This document shows positions 1-5,537 of a DNA stretch of 6,220 bases, piece by piece. This DNA comes from Myroides sp. (GTDB taxonomy: Bacteria; Bacteroidota; Bacteroidia; Flavobacteriales; Flavobacteriaceae). Numbering within the stretch: position 1 is the stretch's first letter; each line of letters starts with the position of its first letter. The stretch spans positions 1 through 6,220 of the forward strand of contig JAHAYQ010000244.1 of NCBI GenBank assembly GCA_018384465.1. Reading direction: 5' to 3'. Below the pieces are notes generated by a model. That model searched no databases and had not been told where the DNA came from. It saw nothing but the letters and a program-made list of their open reading frames with translations. Both the position numbers and the translations under genes were made by a program.

Positions 1-746
1 TGCCCACCGATTATAAGATCGATATTTTTTGTTTGGGCTGCAAGTACCAAATCAGAAACCGTTTGAGATGATGTGTATTGATATCCTAAATGAGATAAAC
101 AAATAATAATGTCGCACTTTAAATCCTCTTTTAAAATGCGAGTCATATCTTGAGCTATTTCAATAGGGTGGTGCCAAATGGTTTCACCATACTCACTTTT
201 ATTTACCAAACCTGCTAATTGAATACCTAAACCAAAGACTCCAATCTTAACGTCGTTTTTTATGTACACTTTATAAGGCTTCGTTAATCCGTTCATTAAA
301 GTGTTTGTAAAATCGTAATTAGATGCAATAATGTCAAAATCTGCTTTGCCAAGCTGTTCAGCCAAACTGTTTACGCCGTTGTCAAACTCATGATTGCCAA
401 TAGTTGCGGCGTTATATTGCAGTTTGTTCATTATTTTAATTTCTAACTCGCCACCATAATAATTAAAGTAAGGAGTTCCTTGAAACATGTCACCAGCATC
501 AAATATTAAGGTATGAGGATTCTCTTTTTTAATTTCATTGAACAAGGTAGCTCGGCGAGCTGCACCTCCCTGATCAGGGAATCGAGGATCTGTTGCACTA
601 AAAACATCTAAATGGCTGTGTGTGTCATTTGTATGTAAAATGGTTATTTTCTTAGTGGTTTTCGAAGTAAAGCTACTCAATCCTACACCCGTTAAAGTTA
701 AAGCGGTAGCTGCGGATGTTTTTATAATAAAATCTCTACGTTTCAT
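1..746 (-). CDS. Metallophosphatase / 5'-nucleotidase catalytic domain, Tat-like signal (3' end outside window)
   Basis: Partial gene: 248 codons are visible from the ATG at 746 down to the window edge, and the frame stays open. It is predicted to hydrolyse nucleotides or related phosphate esters in the periplasm with a two-metal centre. Visible metallophosphoesterase motifs are D41-x-H43 within TILHTNDTHSH, GD at 85-86 in DAGDMFQG, GNHEFD at 117-122 (metal-binding N118 and H119), H219 in SHLG, and IDLIIGG at 242-248, where the window ends just before the expected final histidine motif. The N-terminus KRRDFIIK followed by an alanine/threonine-rich hydrophobic stretch (about 10-28) resembles a twin-arginine signal, so export of a folded metalloenzyme is inferred. 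The start is fixed by this signal and by a one-base overlap (TAATG) with the upstream gene, which suggests translational coupling. The C-terminal nucleotidase domain is encoded by that upstream gene. Family assignment is firm; the exact substrate is unknown. Confidence 0.9.
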   Translation of the reverse strand, partial: MKRRDFIIKTSAATALTLTGVGLSSFTSKTTKKITILHTNDTHSHLDVFSATDPRFPDQGGAARRATLFNEIKKENPHTLIFDAGDMFQGTPYFNYYGGELEIKIMNKLQYNAATIGNHEFDNGVNSLAEQLGKADFDIIASNYDFTNTLMNGLTKPYKVYIKNDVKIGVFGLGIQLAGLVNKSEYGETIWHHPIEIAQDMTRILKEDLKCDIIICLSHLGYQYTSSQTVSDLVLAAQTKNIDLIIGG

Positions 747-1528
747 TATTCAAAAAATATTCTTGGTTGTACAGAAGGTTTTAGGGTATCAATAGTATTA
801 AAATATGCTATAAACATATTTCGAAGCTTATAATCTAACGGGTATTCTTCTATAGCTTTAGCAAAAAAATCCATTTTATCGCCTCCCTTAGCCAAATAAT
901 CGTTTGTAATTACATAATAGGTAGCGTTTTTATCAACAGATTGTTGGTTGATTTTAATATCTTTTATCGAAAAATTATTTTTATCGGCAATAATTTCAAT
1001 ACCGCTTAAAGGATGTGCCGCTTTGAATTTAAAGAAATAATCTGCCATTTCATACACCACATCTCCTTTTAAAGCAAGTACCACAGCACTGTTTTCAAAA
1101 GGCATAATGTCGTAAGCTGTTTTTGTAGTAATATTCCCTTTTGCAATGGTTGAACGGATCCCACCGAAATTTAAAAGACAAAAATCAATTTTTTTACCTG
1201 TTCTCTTTTCAAATACAGGTTGAGCAATTTCTAAAATAGCATCGGCATAAAAATTAGTCATGCTATTTTGCCATTTATCACTTGCTTTGTCTAAATCTTG
1301 TGGGTTATAAGCCAATATTTTCGATAAATCGTTGGTGATATGCTCTTTGTAAGGTTGTAAAAAATTTTCAATATCTTCATCAGCAGGTAATTGAGAATCC
1401 ACCTCAATATAAGCGGTGTTTATTTTGGAAACAGCATGGTTTTTACCTGCGCATCCCCCTAATAAAATGACCATTGTTGCTAATAAGCCAGAATAAAAAA
1501 AATCTCGGGAGTAGTATTTATATTTCAT
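746..1528 (-). CDS. 5'-nucleotidase C-terminal domain lipoprotein
   Basis: This 260-residue protein carries only the C-terminal domain of the UshA/5'-nucleotidase family, the domain that holds the nucleoside. Visible motifs are NFGGIR at 120-125, MPFEN at 142-146 and TNDYLAKGGDKM at 208-219, all typical of this domain; the metallophosphoesterase motifs are absent. The N-terminus has a hydrophobic segment (about 11-25) ending in the lipobox LGGC, so C26 is probably lipidated. The residues after the cysteine (AGKNHA) lack the acidic surface-export signal described in Bacteroidota, so a periplasm-facing anchor is inferred. The catalytic half is the next gene on the same strand, overlapping by one base. 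Together they would rebuild the usual two-domain enzyme, with gene order reversed relative to domain order in the fused form. Its start lies about 28 bases from the expected start point of a promoter-like element at 1564-1571. Domain assignment is firm; partnership with the downstream protein is inferred. Confidence 0.88.
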   Translation of the reverse strand: MKYKYYSRDFFYSGLLATMVILLGGCAGKNHAVSKINTAYIEVDSQLPADEDIENFLQPYKEHITNDLSKILAYNPQDLDKASDKWQNSMTNFYADAILEIAQPVFEKRTGKKIDFCLLNFGGIRSTIAKGNITTKTAYDIMPFENSAVVLALKGDVVYEMADYFFKFKAAHPLSGIEIIADKNNFSIKDIKINQQSVDKNATYYVITNDYLAKGGDKMDFFAKAIEEYPLDYKLRNMFIAYFNTIDTLKPSVQPRIFFE

Positions 1529-1548
1529 ATTATTTCAAAGGAAATAGT

Positions 1549-1556
1549 TAACTTTG
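1549..1556 (+). promoter_or_regulatory. Candidate dapA promoter A, -7 element TAACTTTG
   Basis: An exact match to TAnnTTTG, identical to the element before bamD at 3136-3143. A start near 1563 would give a leader of about 65 bases before dapA. There is no good TTG at -33, because that region falls in the first codons of the minus-strand lipoprotein gene. It competes with candidate B at 1582-1612. Confidence 0.35.
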
Positions 1557-1563
1557 TGGTAAA

Positions 1564-1571
1564 CAAAATTA
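1564..1571 (-). promoter_or_regulatory. Candidate -7 element for the split nucleotidase genes
   Basis: On the minus strand this reads TAATTTTG, matching the Bacteroidota/Flavobacterium -7 consensus TAnnTTTG. Transcription would begin near 1557 and leave a leader of about 28 bases before the ATG at 1528. No clear TTG (-33) is present 17-23 bases upstream, so support is partial, and such octamers are expected by chance a few times per strand in DNA this AT-rich. Confidence 0.4.
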
Positions 1572-1581
1572 CAACGAATAA

Positions 1582-1612
1582 TTTGTAACTTATTAAGATA
1601 AGTTTACTTTTA
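1582..1612 (+). promoter_or_regulatory. Candidate dapA promoter B (TTTG-N19-TACTTTTA)
   Basis: TTTG at 1582-1585 is followed after 19 bases by TACTTTTA at 1605-1612. This is correct Flavobacterium spacing with one mismatch to the TAnnTTTG -7 consensus. Transcription would start near 1618, about a dozen bases before the dapA ATG. The spacer is almost filled by the inverted repeat at 1587-1604. Choosing between A and B requires transcript-end mapping. Confidence 0.35.
1587..1604. repeat. Perfect inverted repeat upstream of dapA
   Basis: AACTTAT (1587-1593), TAAG, ATAAGTT (1598-1604): 7-bp arms with a 4-base spacer. The outer bases GTAA at 1585-1588 and TTAC at 1604-1607 continue the symmetry with a one-base offset. 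It sits between the -33 and -7 elements of candidate promoter B, where an operator could act, or in the 5' leader if promoter A is used. The arms are AT-rich, so it could be chance. Confidence 0.35.
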
Positions 1613-1630
1613 ACTTACTAATTTATAAAA

Positions 1631-2506
1631 ATGAAATCATTTATAGGTACAGGCGTGGCTTTAGTGACTCCTTTTAAACAAGATTTATCAATAGATATAG
1701 CTGCATTAGAACGAATTGTACAGCATAATATTGACGGTGGAGTAGAATATTTGGTAGTTTTAGGTACTACTGCAGAAACAGCTACCTTAAGTAAAGAAGA
1801 ACAATCTTTGGTTAAAGAAACCGTAATTAAAGTAAATAATGGTAAGTTACCTTTAGTTTTAGGAGTTGGTGGTAATCATACAGCAGAAGTTATAAATCAG
1901 TTAAATGAAGAAAACTTAAAAGGCTTTGATGCGATTTTATCAGTTTCTCCGTATTACAATAAGCCAACGCAAGAAGGGATTTATGAGCATTTTAAAATGA
2001 TTGCAGAAAATTCACCTTTACCTATAATTGTTTATAATGTACCGGGGCGTACCGCAAGCAATATGTTGCCAAGTACCGTTGTTCGTTTAGCAAACGATTT
2101 TAAAAATATTATTGGTATAAAAGAAGCAGCTGGTGATTTGGTACAGGCAATGGAACTTATACGCACTACACCTAATGATTTCTTGGTGATTTCTGGCGAT
2201 GATATTATTACCTTGCCAATGGTTTTAGCGGGTGGAGCAGGAGTAATTTCAGTTATTGGTGAAGCTTTTCCTAAAGATTTTTCACAAATGGTTCGTTTAG
2301 GTTTAGATCGAAATGTAGACGAGGCATACAAAATCCATTATAAACTTACCGACGCTATTAATATGATTTTTGAACAAGGAAATCCCGGAGGAATTAAAGA
2401 AGTTTTTAAACATTTAGGTTTGTGCGAAAATTATTTAAGATTACCTTTGGTCAATGTAAATAATGAGTTATCAAACAAATTAGCAGCATACGTAAATAAT
2501 TACTAA
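1631..2506 (+). CDS. dapA: 4-hydroxy-tetrahydrodipicolinate synthase (DapA)
   Basis: This cytoplasmic enzyme condenses pyruvate with aspartate semialdehyde, the first committed step toward diaminopimelate and lysine. The 291-residue length is normal and the protein is one TIM-barrel domain. Key residues can be placed against E. coli DapA: K164 in IGIKEA is the Schiff-base lysine (E. coli K161); T46, Y109 (in SPYYNKP) and Y135 (in YNVPGR) form the proton relay (T44, Y107, Y133); R140 matches R138. The N-terminal motif reads GTTAET at 45-50 where E. coli has GTTGES. The residues matching lysine-contacting H53 and H56 of E. coli are K55 and Q58, so feedback control may differ. The ATG at 1631 directly precedes the conserved start of the barrel, and no Shine-Dalgarno site is present, as usual in this phylum. 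A ferritin gene follows 19 bp downstream on the same strand. Identification is firm. Confidence 0.96.
   Translation: MKSFIGTGVALVTPFKQDLSIDIAALERIVQHNIDGGVEYLVVLGTTAETATLSKEEQSLVKETVIKVNNGKLPLVLGVGGNHTAEVINQLNEENLKGFDAILSVSPYYNKPTQEGIYEHFKMIAENSPLPIIVYNVPGRTASNMLPSTVVRLANDFKNIIGIKEAAGDLVQAMELIRTTPNDFLVISGDDIITLPMVLAGGAGVISVIGEAFPKDFSQMVRLGLDRNVDEAYKIHYKLTDAINMIFEQGNPGGIKEVFKHLGLCENYLRLPLVNVNNELSNKLAAYVNNY
2419..2449 (+). promoter_or_regulatory. Candidate internal promoter for the ferritin gene (TTTG-N19-TACCTTTG)
   Basis: Inside the 3' end of dapA, TTTG at 2419-2422 and TACCTTTG at 2442-2449 are 19 bases apart, a full match to the Flavobacterium promoter pattern. A start near 2455 would give the ferritin mRNA a leader of about 70 bases. 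The bases are also constrained by dapA codons, so chance is possible. Confidence 0.4.
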
Positions 2507-2525
2507 CCAAAAAAGAAAATTAGAT

Positions 2526-3038
2526 ATGTTATCACAACAATTGCAAAGCGCATTAAACAAACAAGTTAAAATTGAAGGCGATTCATCGCAAATTTATTTA
2601 GCAATGGCATCTTGGGCTGAAAACCAAGGCTTTGAAGGGATAGCAACCTTTATGTACGCGCAATCTGACGAAGAGCGTATGCACATGTTAAAACTAATAA
2701 AATACATCAATCAACGTGGTGGTGAAGCACTTATTCCTGCAGTTGAGCAGCCAAAATTAGATCATACTTCATTCAAAACACTTTTTAATCAATTGTTTGA
2801 ACACGAAGTTTTTGTTTCTGAAAGTATTAACGAGTTGGTTCATATATCGTTGCAAGAACGCGATTATGCCACTCATAATTTCTTACAATGGTATGTTGCC
2901 GAGCAAATTGAAGAAGAAGCAACAGCAAGAACCATTTTAGATAAAATAAACCTAATTGGTGATGATAAAGGTGGTTTATATTTATTTGACAATGATATTA
3001 AAAACTTTCCGCAACAAAATGCAGAGCAAAATATATAA
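2526..3038 (+). CDS. ftnA: Bacterial non-heme ferritin
   Basis: This 170-residue protein should form the 24-subunit cage that oxidises Fe(II) and stores the iron as ferric mineral in the cytoplasm. It aligns without gaps to E. coli FtnA through residue 130, and every iron ligand keeps its number: E17, E50 and H53 (site A); E94, Q127 and E130 (site B); E49, E126 and E129 (site C); and Y24. The helix-four region FLQWYVAEQIEEEA at 119-132 and the ending GLYLFD at 130s-140s are family hallmarks. No heme-ligand feature suggests a bacterioferritin instead. It starts 19 bp after dapA, so read-through is likely, but a promoter-like sequence inside dapA could uncouple it. A hairpin with a T-run follows the stop. 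The last dozen residues are glutamine/asparagine-rich and probably disordered. Family assignment is firm; the symbol follows the E. coli homologue. Confidence 0.94.
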   Translation: MLSQQLQSALNKQVKIEGDSSQIYLAMASWAENQGFEGIATFMYAQSDEERMHMLKLIKYINQRGGEALIPAVEQPKLDHTSFKTLFNQLFEHEVFVSESINELVHISLQERDYATHNFLQWYVAEQIEEEATARTILDKINLIGDDKGGLYLFDNDIKNFPQQNAEQNI

Positions 3039-3068
3039 TTTAACGATTTATTAAGTTGAAGTCTCACT

Positions 3069-3098
3069 AAAGATGTCTTATTTTAGGGCATCTTTTTT
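3069..3098 (+). terminator. Intrinsic terminator after the ferritin gene
   Basis: AAAGATGTC (3069-3077) pairs with GGCATCTTT (3087-3095) as nine base pairs with one G-T wobble and a 9-base loop. The descending arm runs into six Ts at 3093-3098. It lies 30 bp after the ferritin stop and just ahead of the bamD promoter, so it separates the two transcription units. Confidence 0.75.
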
Positions 3099-3112
3099 AT
3101 TTAAAAAAGGTA

Positions 3113-3143
3113 TTGTTCAATAACAAGATAAATAGTAACTTTG
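3113..3143 (+). promoter_or_regulatory. Promoter of the bamD–rpoZ–coaBC–porD operon
   Basis: TTG at 3113-3115 and TAACTTTG at 3136-3143, separated by 20 bases, match the Flavobacterium promoter pattern. They lie in a true intergenic gap immediately after a terminator and 45 bp before the bamD ATG. Transcription should begin near 3148-3150. This is the best-supported promoter in the window. Confidence 0.65.
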
Positions 3144-3148
3144 CATTT

Positions 3149-3165
3149 GCTATTAAAATAATAGC
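3149..3165. repeat. Inverted repeat at the expected bamD transcript start
   Basis: GCTATTA (3149-3155), AAA, TAATAGC (3159-3165): perfect 7-bp arms with a 3-base loop. It begins 5 bases past the -7 element, so it would be either an operator over the start point or a hairpin at the extreme 5' end of the mRNA. Confidence 0.45.
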
Positions 3166-3187
3166 TTTTGTATAAACACACCATTTT

Positions 3188-4003
3188 ATGAAAAAAATTT
3201 CGTATGTTTTTTTAACCGCAGTAATGTTTGCAAGCTGTTCACCCTTTCAAAAAGCTTTAAAGGTAGATGATACCGCCTACAAAAACGAAATTGCTGACCA
3301 ATTATACGAAAAAGGTAAATACAAACAAGCTATTCGTTTATACGAACAAATTGAAGCCAAAGAAGGAGGTGCGTGGAAACCTAATTTGCAATCTACTTTT
3401 TACAAATACAGTAAATCGTATTACAATGCAGAAAAGTGGGAAGCAGCAAAACCTATGTTCCAAAAGTTTAATGCTGTTTATATAAGCAGTCCAAACCGTG
3501 AAGAAACCATGTATTTAGAAGCAATGAGTGCTTACAATATGTCAGAGGTTTTTACGTTGGATCAGCATGTAACCTATGAAGCTATACAAAAATTTGAATC
3601 TTTTTTATCGGCCTATCCAGAATCTGAACAAAAAGATGATGCCAATACTAAATTACGTGAATTAAAGCAACGAATTGAACGTAAAGCGTACGAATCAGCT
3701 CGCTTATATAATAAAATTGGAGAGTATACTCGTGATTACAATGCAGCTATGGTTGCCTTAGATAATTTTTTATTAGATTATCCTGGTACGGTTTATAAGA
3801 CAGATGCTTTGTTTTATAAGTTCGATTCAGCTTACAAATTAGCATTAAATAGTGTGTATTCTAAAATGGAAGAGCGCTTAAAAAATGCAATTGATTTACA
3901 TGAAGATTTAATCAGTTACGAACCTGATACTAAATACAAACAAGAAGCAGACAGAATGCTTGAAAGATTAAAAAAAGAATTACAACAATTTTCATCAAAA
4001 TAA
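3188..4003 (+). CDS. bamD: Outer membrane protein assembly factor BamD
   Basis: BamD is the lipoprotein partner of BamA and helps insert beta-barrel proteins into the outer membrane from the periplasmic side. The 271-residue protein begins with a short signal peptide ending in FASC, so C17 is the likely lipidated residue; no acidic surface-export signal follows it. The rest is helical with tetratricopeptide-like repeats, seen at about 34-57 (ADQLYEKGKYKQAIRLYEQI), 69-92, 108-147 (ending FESFLSAYPESE), 167-204 (ending LDNFLLDYPGT) and 207-246. The spaced 'FL..YP' helix ends are typical of BamD/YfiO. The N-terminal pattern (lipidated Cys, QKALK, then D-D-x-A-Y/F-K) matches flavobacterial BamD as I know it. 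It is the first gene of a tight operon, with rpoZ starting 6 bp after its stop. An ordinary TPR lipoprotein is the alternative, but operon context and length favour BamD. Confidence 0.9.
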   Translation: MKKISYVFLTAVMFASCSPFQKALKVDDTAYKNEIADQLYEKGKYKQAIRLYEQIEAKEGGAWKPNLQSTFYKYSKSYYNAEKWEAAKPMFQKFNAVYISSPNREETMYLEAMSAYNMSEVFTLDQHVTYEAIQKFESFLSAYPESEQKDDANTKLRELKQRIERKAYESARLYNKIGEYTRDYNAAMVALDNFLLDYPGTVYKTDALFYKFDSAYKLALNSVYSKMEERLKNAIDLHEDLISYEPDTKYKQEADRMLERLKKELQQFSSK

Positions 4004-4009
4004 ACGAAA

Positions 4010-4321
4010 ATGGATTTAAAGAATACCAAAGCTCCAGTAAATACTGTTACTTATAATAAGGCAGAAATCGAAAAACCTACTGATAATATTTACGAAGCAA
4101 TTACAATCATTGCTAAAAGAGCAACTCAAATCAACAGTGAAATTAAAAAAGAATTAATTGATAAGTTGGATGAATTTGCTACTTACAACGATAGTTTAGA
4201 TGAAGTTTTTGAAAATAAAGAACAAATCGAAGTGTCTAAATACTATGAAAGATTGCCAAAACCACATGCTTTGGCAGTAGAAGAGTGGTTAAATAACGAA
4301 ATTACATATAAAGTAAAATAG
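4010..4321 (+). CDS. rpoZ: DNA-directed RNA polymerase subunit omega (Bacteroidota type)
   Basis: Omega binds the beta' subunit and helps RNA polymerase assemble. The 103-residue protein has the Rpb6/omega core helix at about 26-49, with NIYEAITIIAKRATQI corresponding to the N-x-[FY]-E-x-[VI]-x-[VI]-A-x-[RK]-A pattern of the family. The middle (50-75) is acidic, and the end SKYYERLPKPHALAVEEW is a stretch I recognise from flavobacterial omega proteins; it is absent from short proteobacterial forms. Sequence similarity to E. coli omega is low, so automatic pipelines may call such genes hypothetical. The start is 6 bp after bamD and the stop 7 bp before coaBC, implying co-transcription. No internal promoter was seen. 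Confidence 0.85.
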   Translation: MDLKNTKAPVNTVTYNKAEIEKPTDNIYEAITIIAKRATQINSEIKKELIDKLDEFATYNDSLDEVFENKEQIEVSKYYERLPKPHALAVEEWLNNEITYKVK

Positions 4322-4328
4322 TAAATAA

Positions 4329-5537
4329 ATGTCTGTATTAAGCGGTAAAAAAATAATTCTGGGAATTTCCGGTGGTATTGCCGCTTATAAAACGGCAAGT
4401 TTTATTCGACTTTTAATAAAAGCAGGTGCGCAGGTTCAGGTAATCATGACACCTGCTTCTTGTGCTTTTATAACTCCGTTAACTTTAGCTACCTTATCAA
4501 AACGACCAGTTTATTCTCATTTTGAAAAAGATTTTGGCGAATGGACAAATCATGTTGATTTAGGTCTTTGGGCAGATCTTATGATTGTAGCTCCGGCAAG
4601 CGCAAATACCATGGCAAAAATGACTAATGGTATTTGTGATAATTTATTAATCGCCACCTATTTATCAGCTAAATGTCCCGTTTTTTTTGCTCCGGCAATG
4701 GATTTAGATATGTACGCACATCCATCTACTGTTGAAAATATTAGTAAGTTAAAAAGCTACGGAAACATTGAGATTCCATCGCAATACGGTGAATTGGCAT
4801 CAGGTTTAATCGGACAAGGAAGAATGGCAGAGCCTGAAGATATGTTTCAAGTTATTGAAACGTATTTTAATAATCAAAAACCTAAAGATTTAAAAGGTAA
4901 ACAAGTGCTAATTACTGCCGGACCTACTTATGAGCCTTTAGATCCCGTGCGCTTCATCGGAAATCATTCAAGTGGAAAAATGGGTTTTGATATTGCTCAA
5001 GAAGCTGCGCATAGAGGAGCAAATGTGGTATTAGTATCCGGACCAAGTGCTTTGAAATTAAATCACCCCAACGTAGAGGTTGTAAAAGTTCAAACCGCTC
5101 AAGAAATGTACGAAGCGTGTCATAAAAACTACAATAATAGTGATATTGTAATTGGTGCAGCTGCGGTGGCAGACTATAGACCAAAAAACGTAGCATCGCA
5201 AAAAATTAAAAAGAATGATGAAGAGTTTATCATTGCTTTAGAAAAAAATCCTGATATTTTAGCCTCTTTAGGGGCGGTAAAACAACATCAATTTTTAGTT
5301 GGATTTGCTCTTGAAACTGAAAATGAAATTGAATATGCAAAATCTAAATTAAAAAAGAAAAATTTAGATTTAATTGTATTAAATTCGTTAAACGATAAAG
5401 GTGCAGGTTTTGGAAAACCAACGAATAAAGTTACCTTTATAGACAAAGAATTTAATGTTTTTCCGCAAGAATTAAAGTCAAAAGAAGCGGTTGCAAAAGA
5501 TATTATTGACCAAATTGTAAAGAGTTATGCTACATAA
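4329..5537 (+). CDS. coaBC: Bifunctional phosphopantothenoylcysteine decarboxylase / phosphopantothenate–cysteine ligase (CoaBC, Dfp)
   Basis: This cytoplasmic enzyme joins 4'-phosphopantothenate to cysteine using CTP (CoaB, C-terminal), then decarboxylates the product to 4'-phosphopantetheine (CoaC, N-terminal FMN domain) in coenzyme A synthesis. The 402 residues are full length. In CoaC, the flavin loop GISGGIAAYK is at 12-21, the active-site H75 sits in NHVDLG, and PASANTMAKM is at 89-98. The canonical PAMNxxM motif reads PAMDLDM at 122-128, placing D125 where E. coli has N125. The ACGD-like motif reads ASGL at 157-160, placing S158 where E. coli has C158. In CoaB, ITAGPTYEPLDPVRFI starts at 195, NHSSGKMG is at 212-219, AAVADYRP at 278-285 and KIKK at 292-295. 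The start is 7 bp after rpoZ, and the last 11 bases overlap porD. Identification is firm; the active-site substitutions are discussed in the findings. Confidence 0.96.
   Translation: MSVLSGKKIILGISGGIAAYKTASFIRLLIKAGAQVQVIMTPASCAFITPLTLATLSKRPVYSHFEKDFGEWTNHVDLGLWADLMIVAPASANTMAKMTNGICDNLLIATYLSAKCPVFFAPAMDLDMYAHPSTVENISKLKSYGNIEIPSQYGELASGLIGQGRMAEPEDMFQVIETYFNNQKPKDLKGKQVLITAGPTYEPLDPVRFIGNHSSGKMGFDIAQEAAHRGANVVLVSGPSALKLNHPNVEVVKVQTAQEMYEACHKNYNNSDIVIGAAAVADYRPKNVASQKIKKNDEEFIIALEKNPDILASLGAVKQHQFLVGFALETENEIEYAKSKLKKKNLDLIVLNSLNDKGAGFGKPTNKVTFIDKEFNVFPQELKSKEAVAKDIIDQIVKSYAT

Noticed and set aside
567..580. Perfect 14-bp palindrome TCCCTGATCAGGGA within the metallophosphatase gene
   Set aside because: It encodes the FPDQG part of a conserved motif, so codons constrain it, and one such palindrome per several kilobases is near chance expectation.
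746..1528. Reading the lipoprotein N-terminus (YYSRDFF) as a second twin-arginine signal
   Set aside because: Only one arginine is present and a clear lipobox follows, so a Sec lipoprotein signal explains it better, despite the similarity to KRRDFI in the next gene.
1529..1630. Possible small RNA or riboswitch in the spacer before dapA
   Set aside because: The spacer is only 102 bp, AT-rich, and shows just a 7-bp dyad; nothing resembles a lysine riboswitch or another known RNA.
2032..2331. Open frame of 99 codons on the minus strand inside dapA
   Set aside because: It lies wholly opposite a firmly identified gene, has no recognisable domain or signal, and looks like a by-product of dapA codon use.
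2507..2525. Shine-Dalgarno site before the ferritin gene
   Set aside because: The A-rich AAAAAAGAAAA stretch lacks a GGAGG-like core, in keeping with Bacteroidota initiation without strong Shine-Dalgarno pairing.
2873..3067. Open frame of 64 codons on the minus strand over the ferritin 3' end
   Set aside because: Opposite a well-supported ferritin gene, low-complexity composition, and no promoter-like element or recognisable family.
3267..3485. Open frame of 72 codons in another plus frame inside bamD
   Set aside because: Lysine/asparagine/threonine-rich shadow translation of an AT-rich coding sequence, with no domain.
4954..5196. Open frame of 80 codons on the minus strand inside coaBC
   Set aside because: Opposite the conserved CoaB domain; composition shows no protein family or signal.
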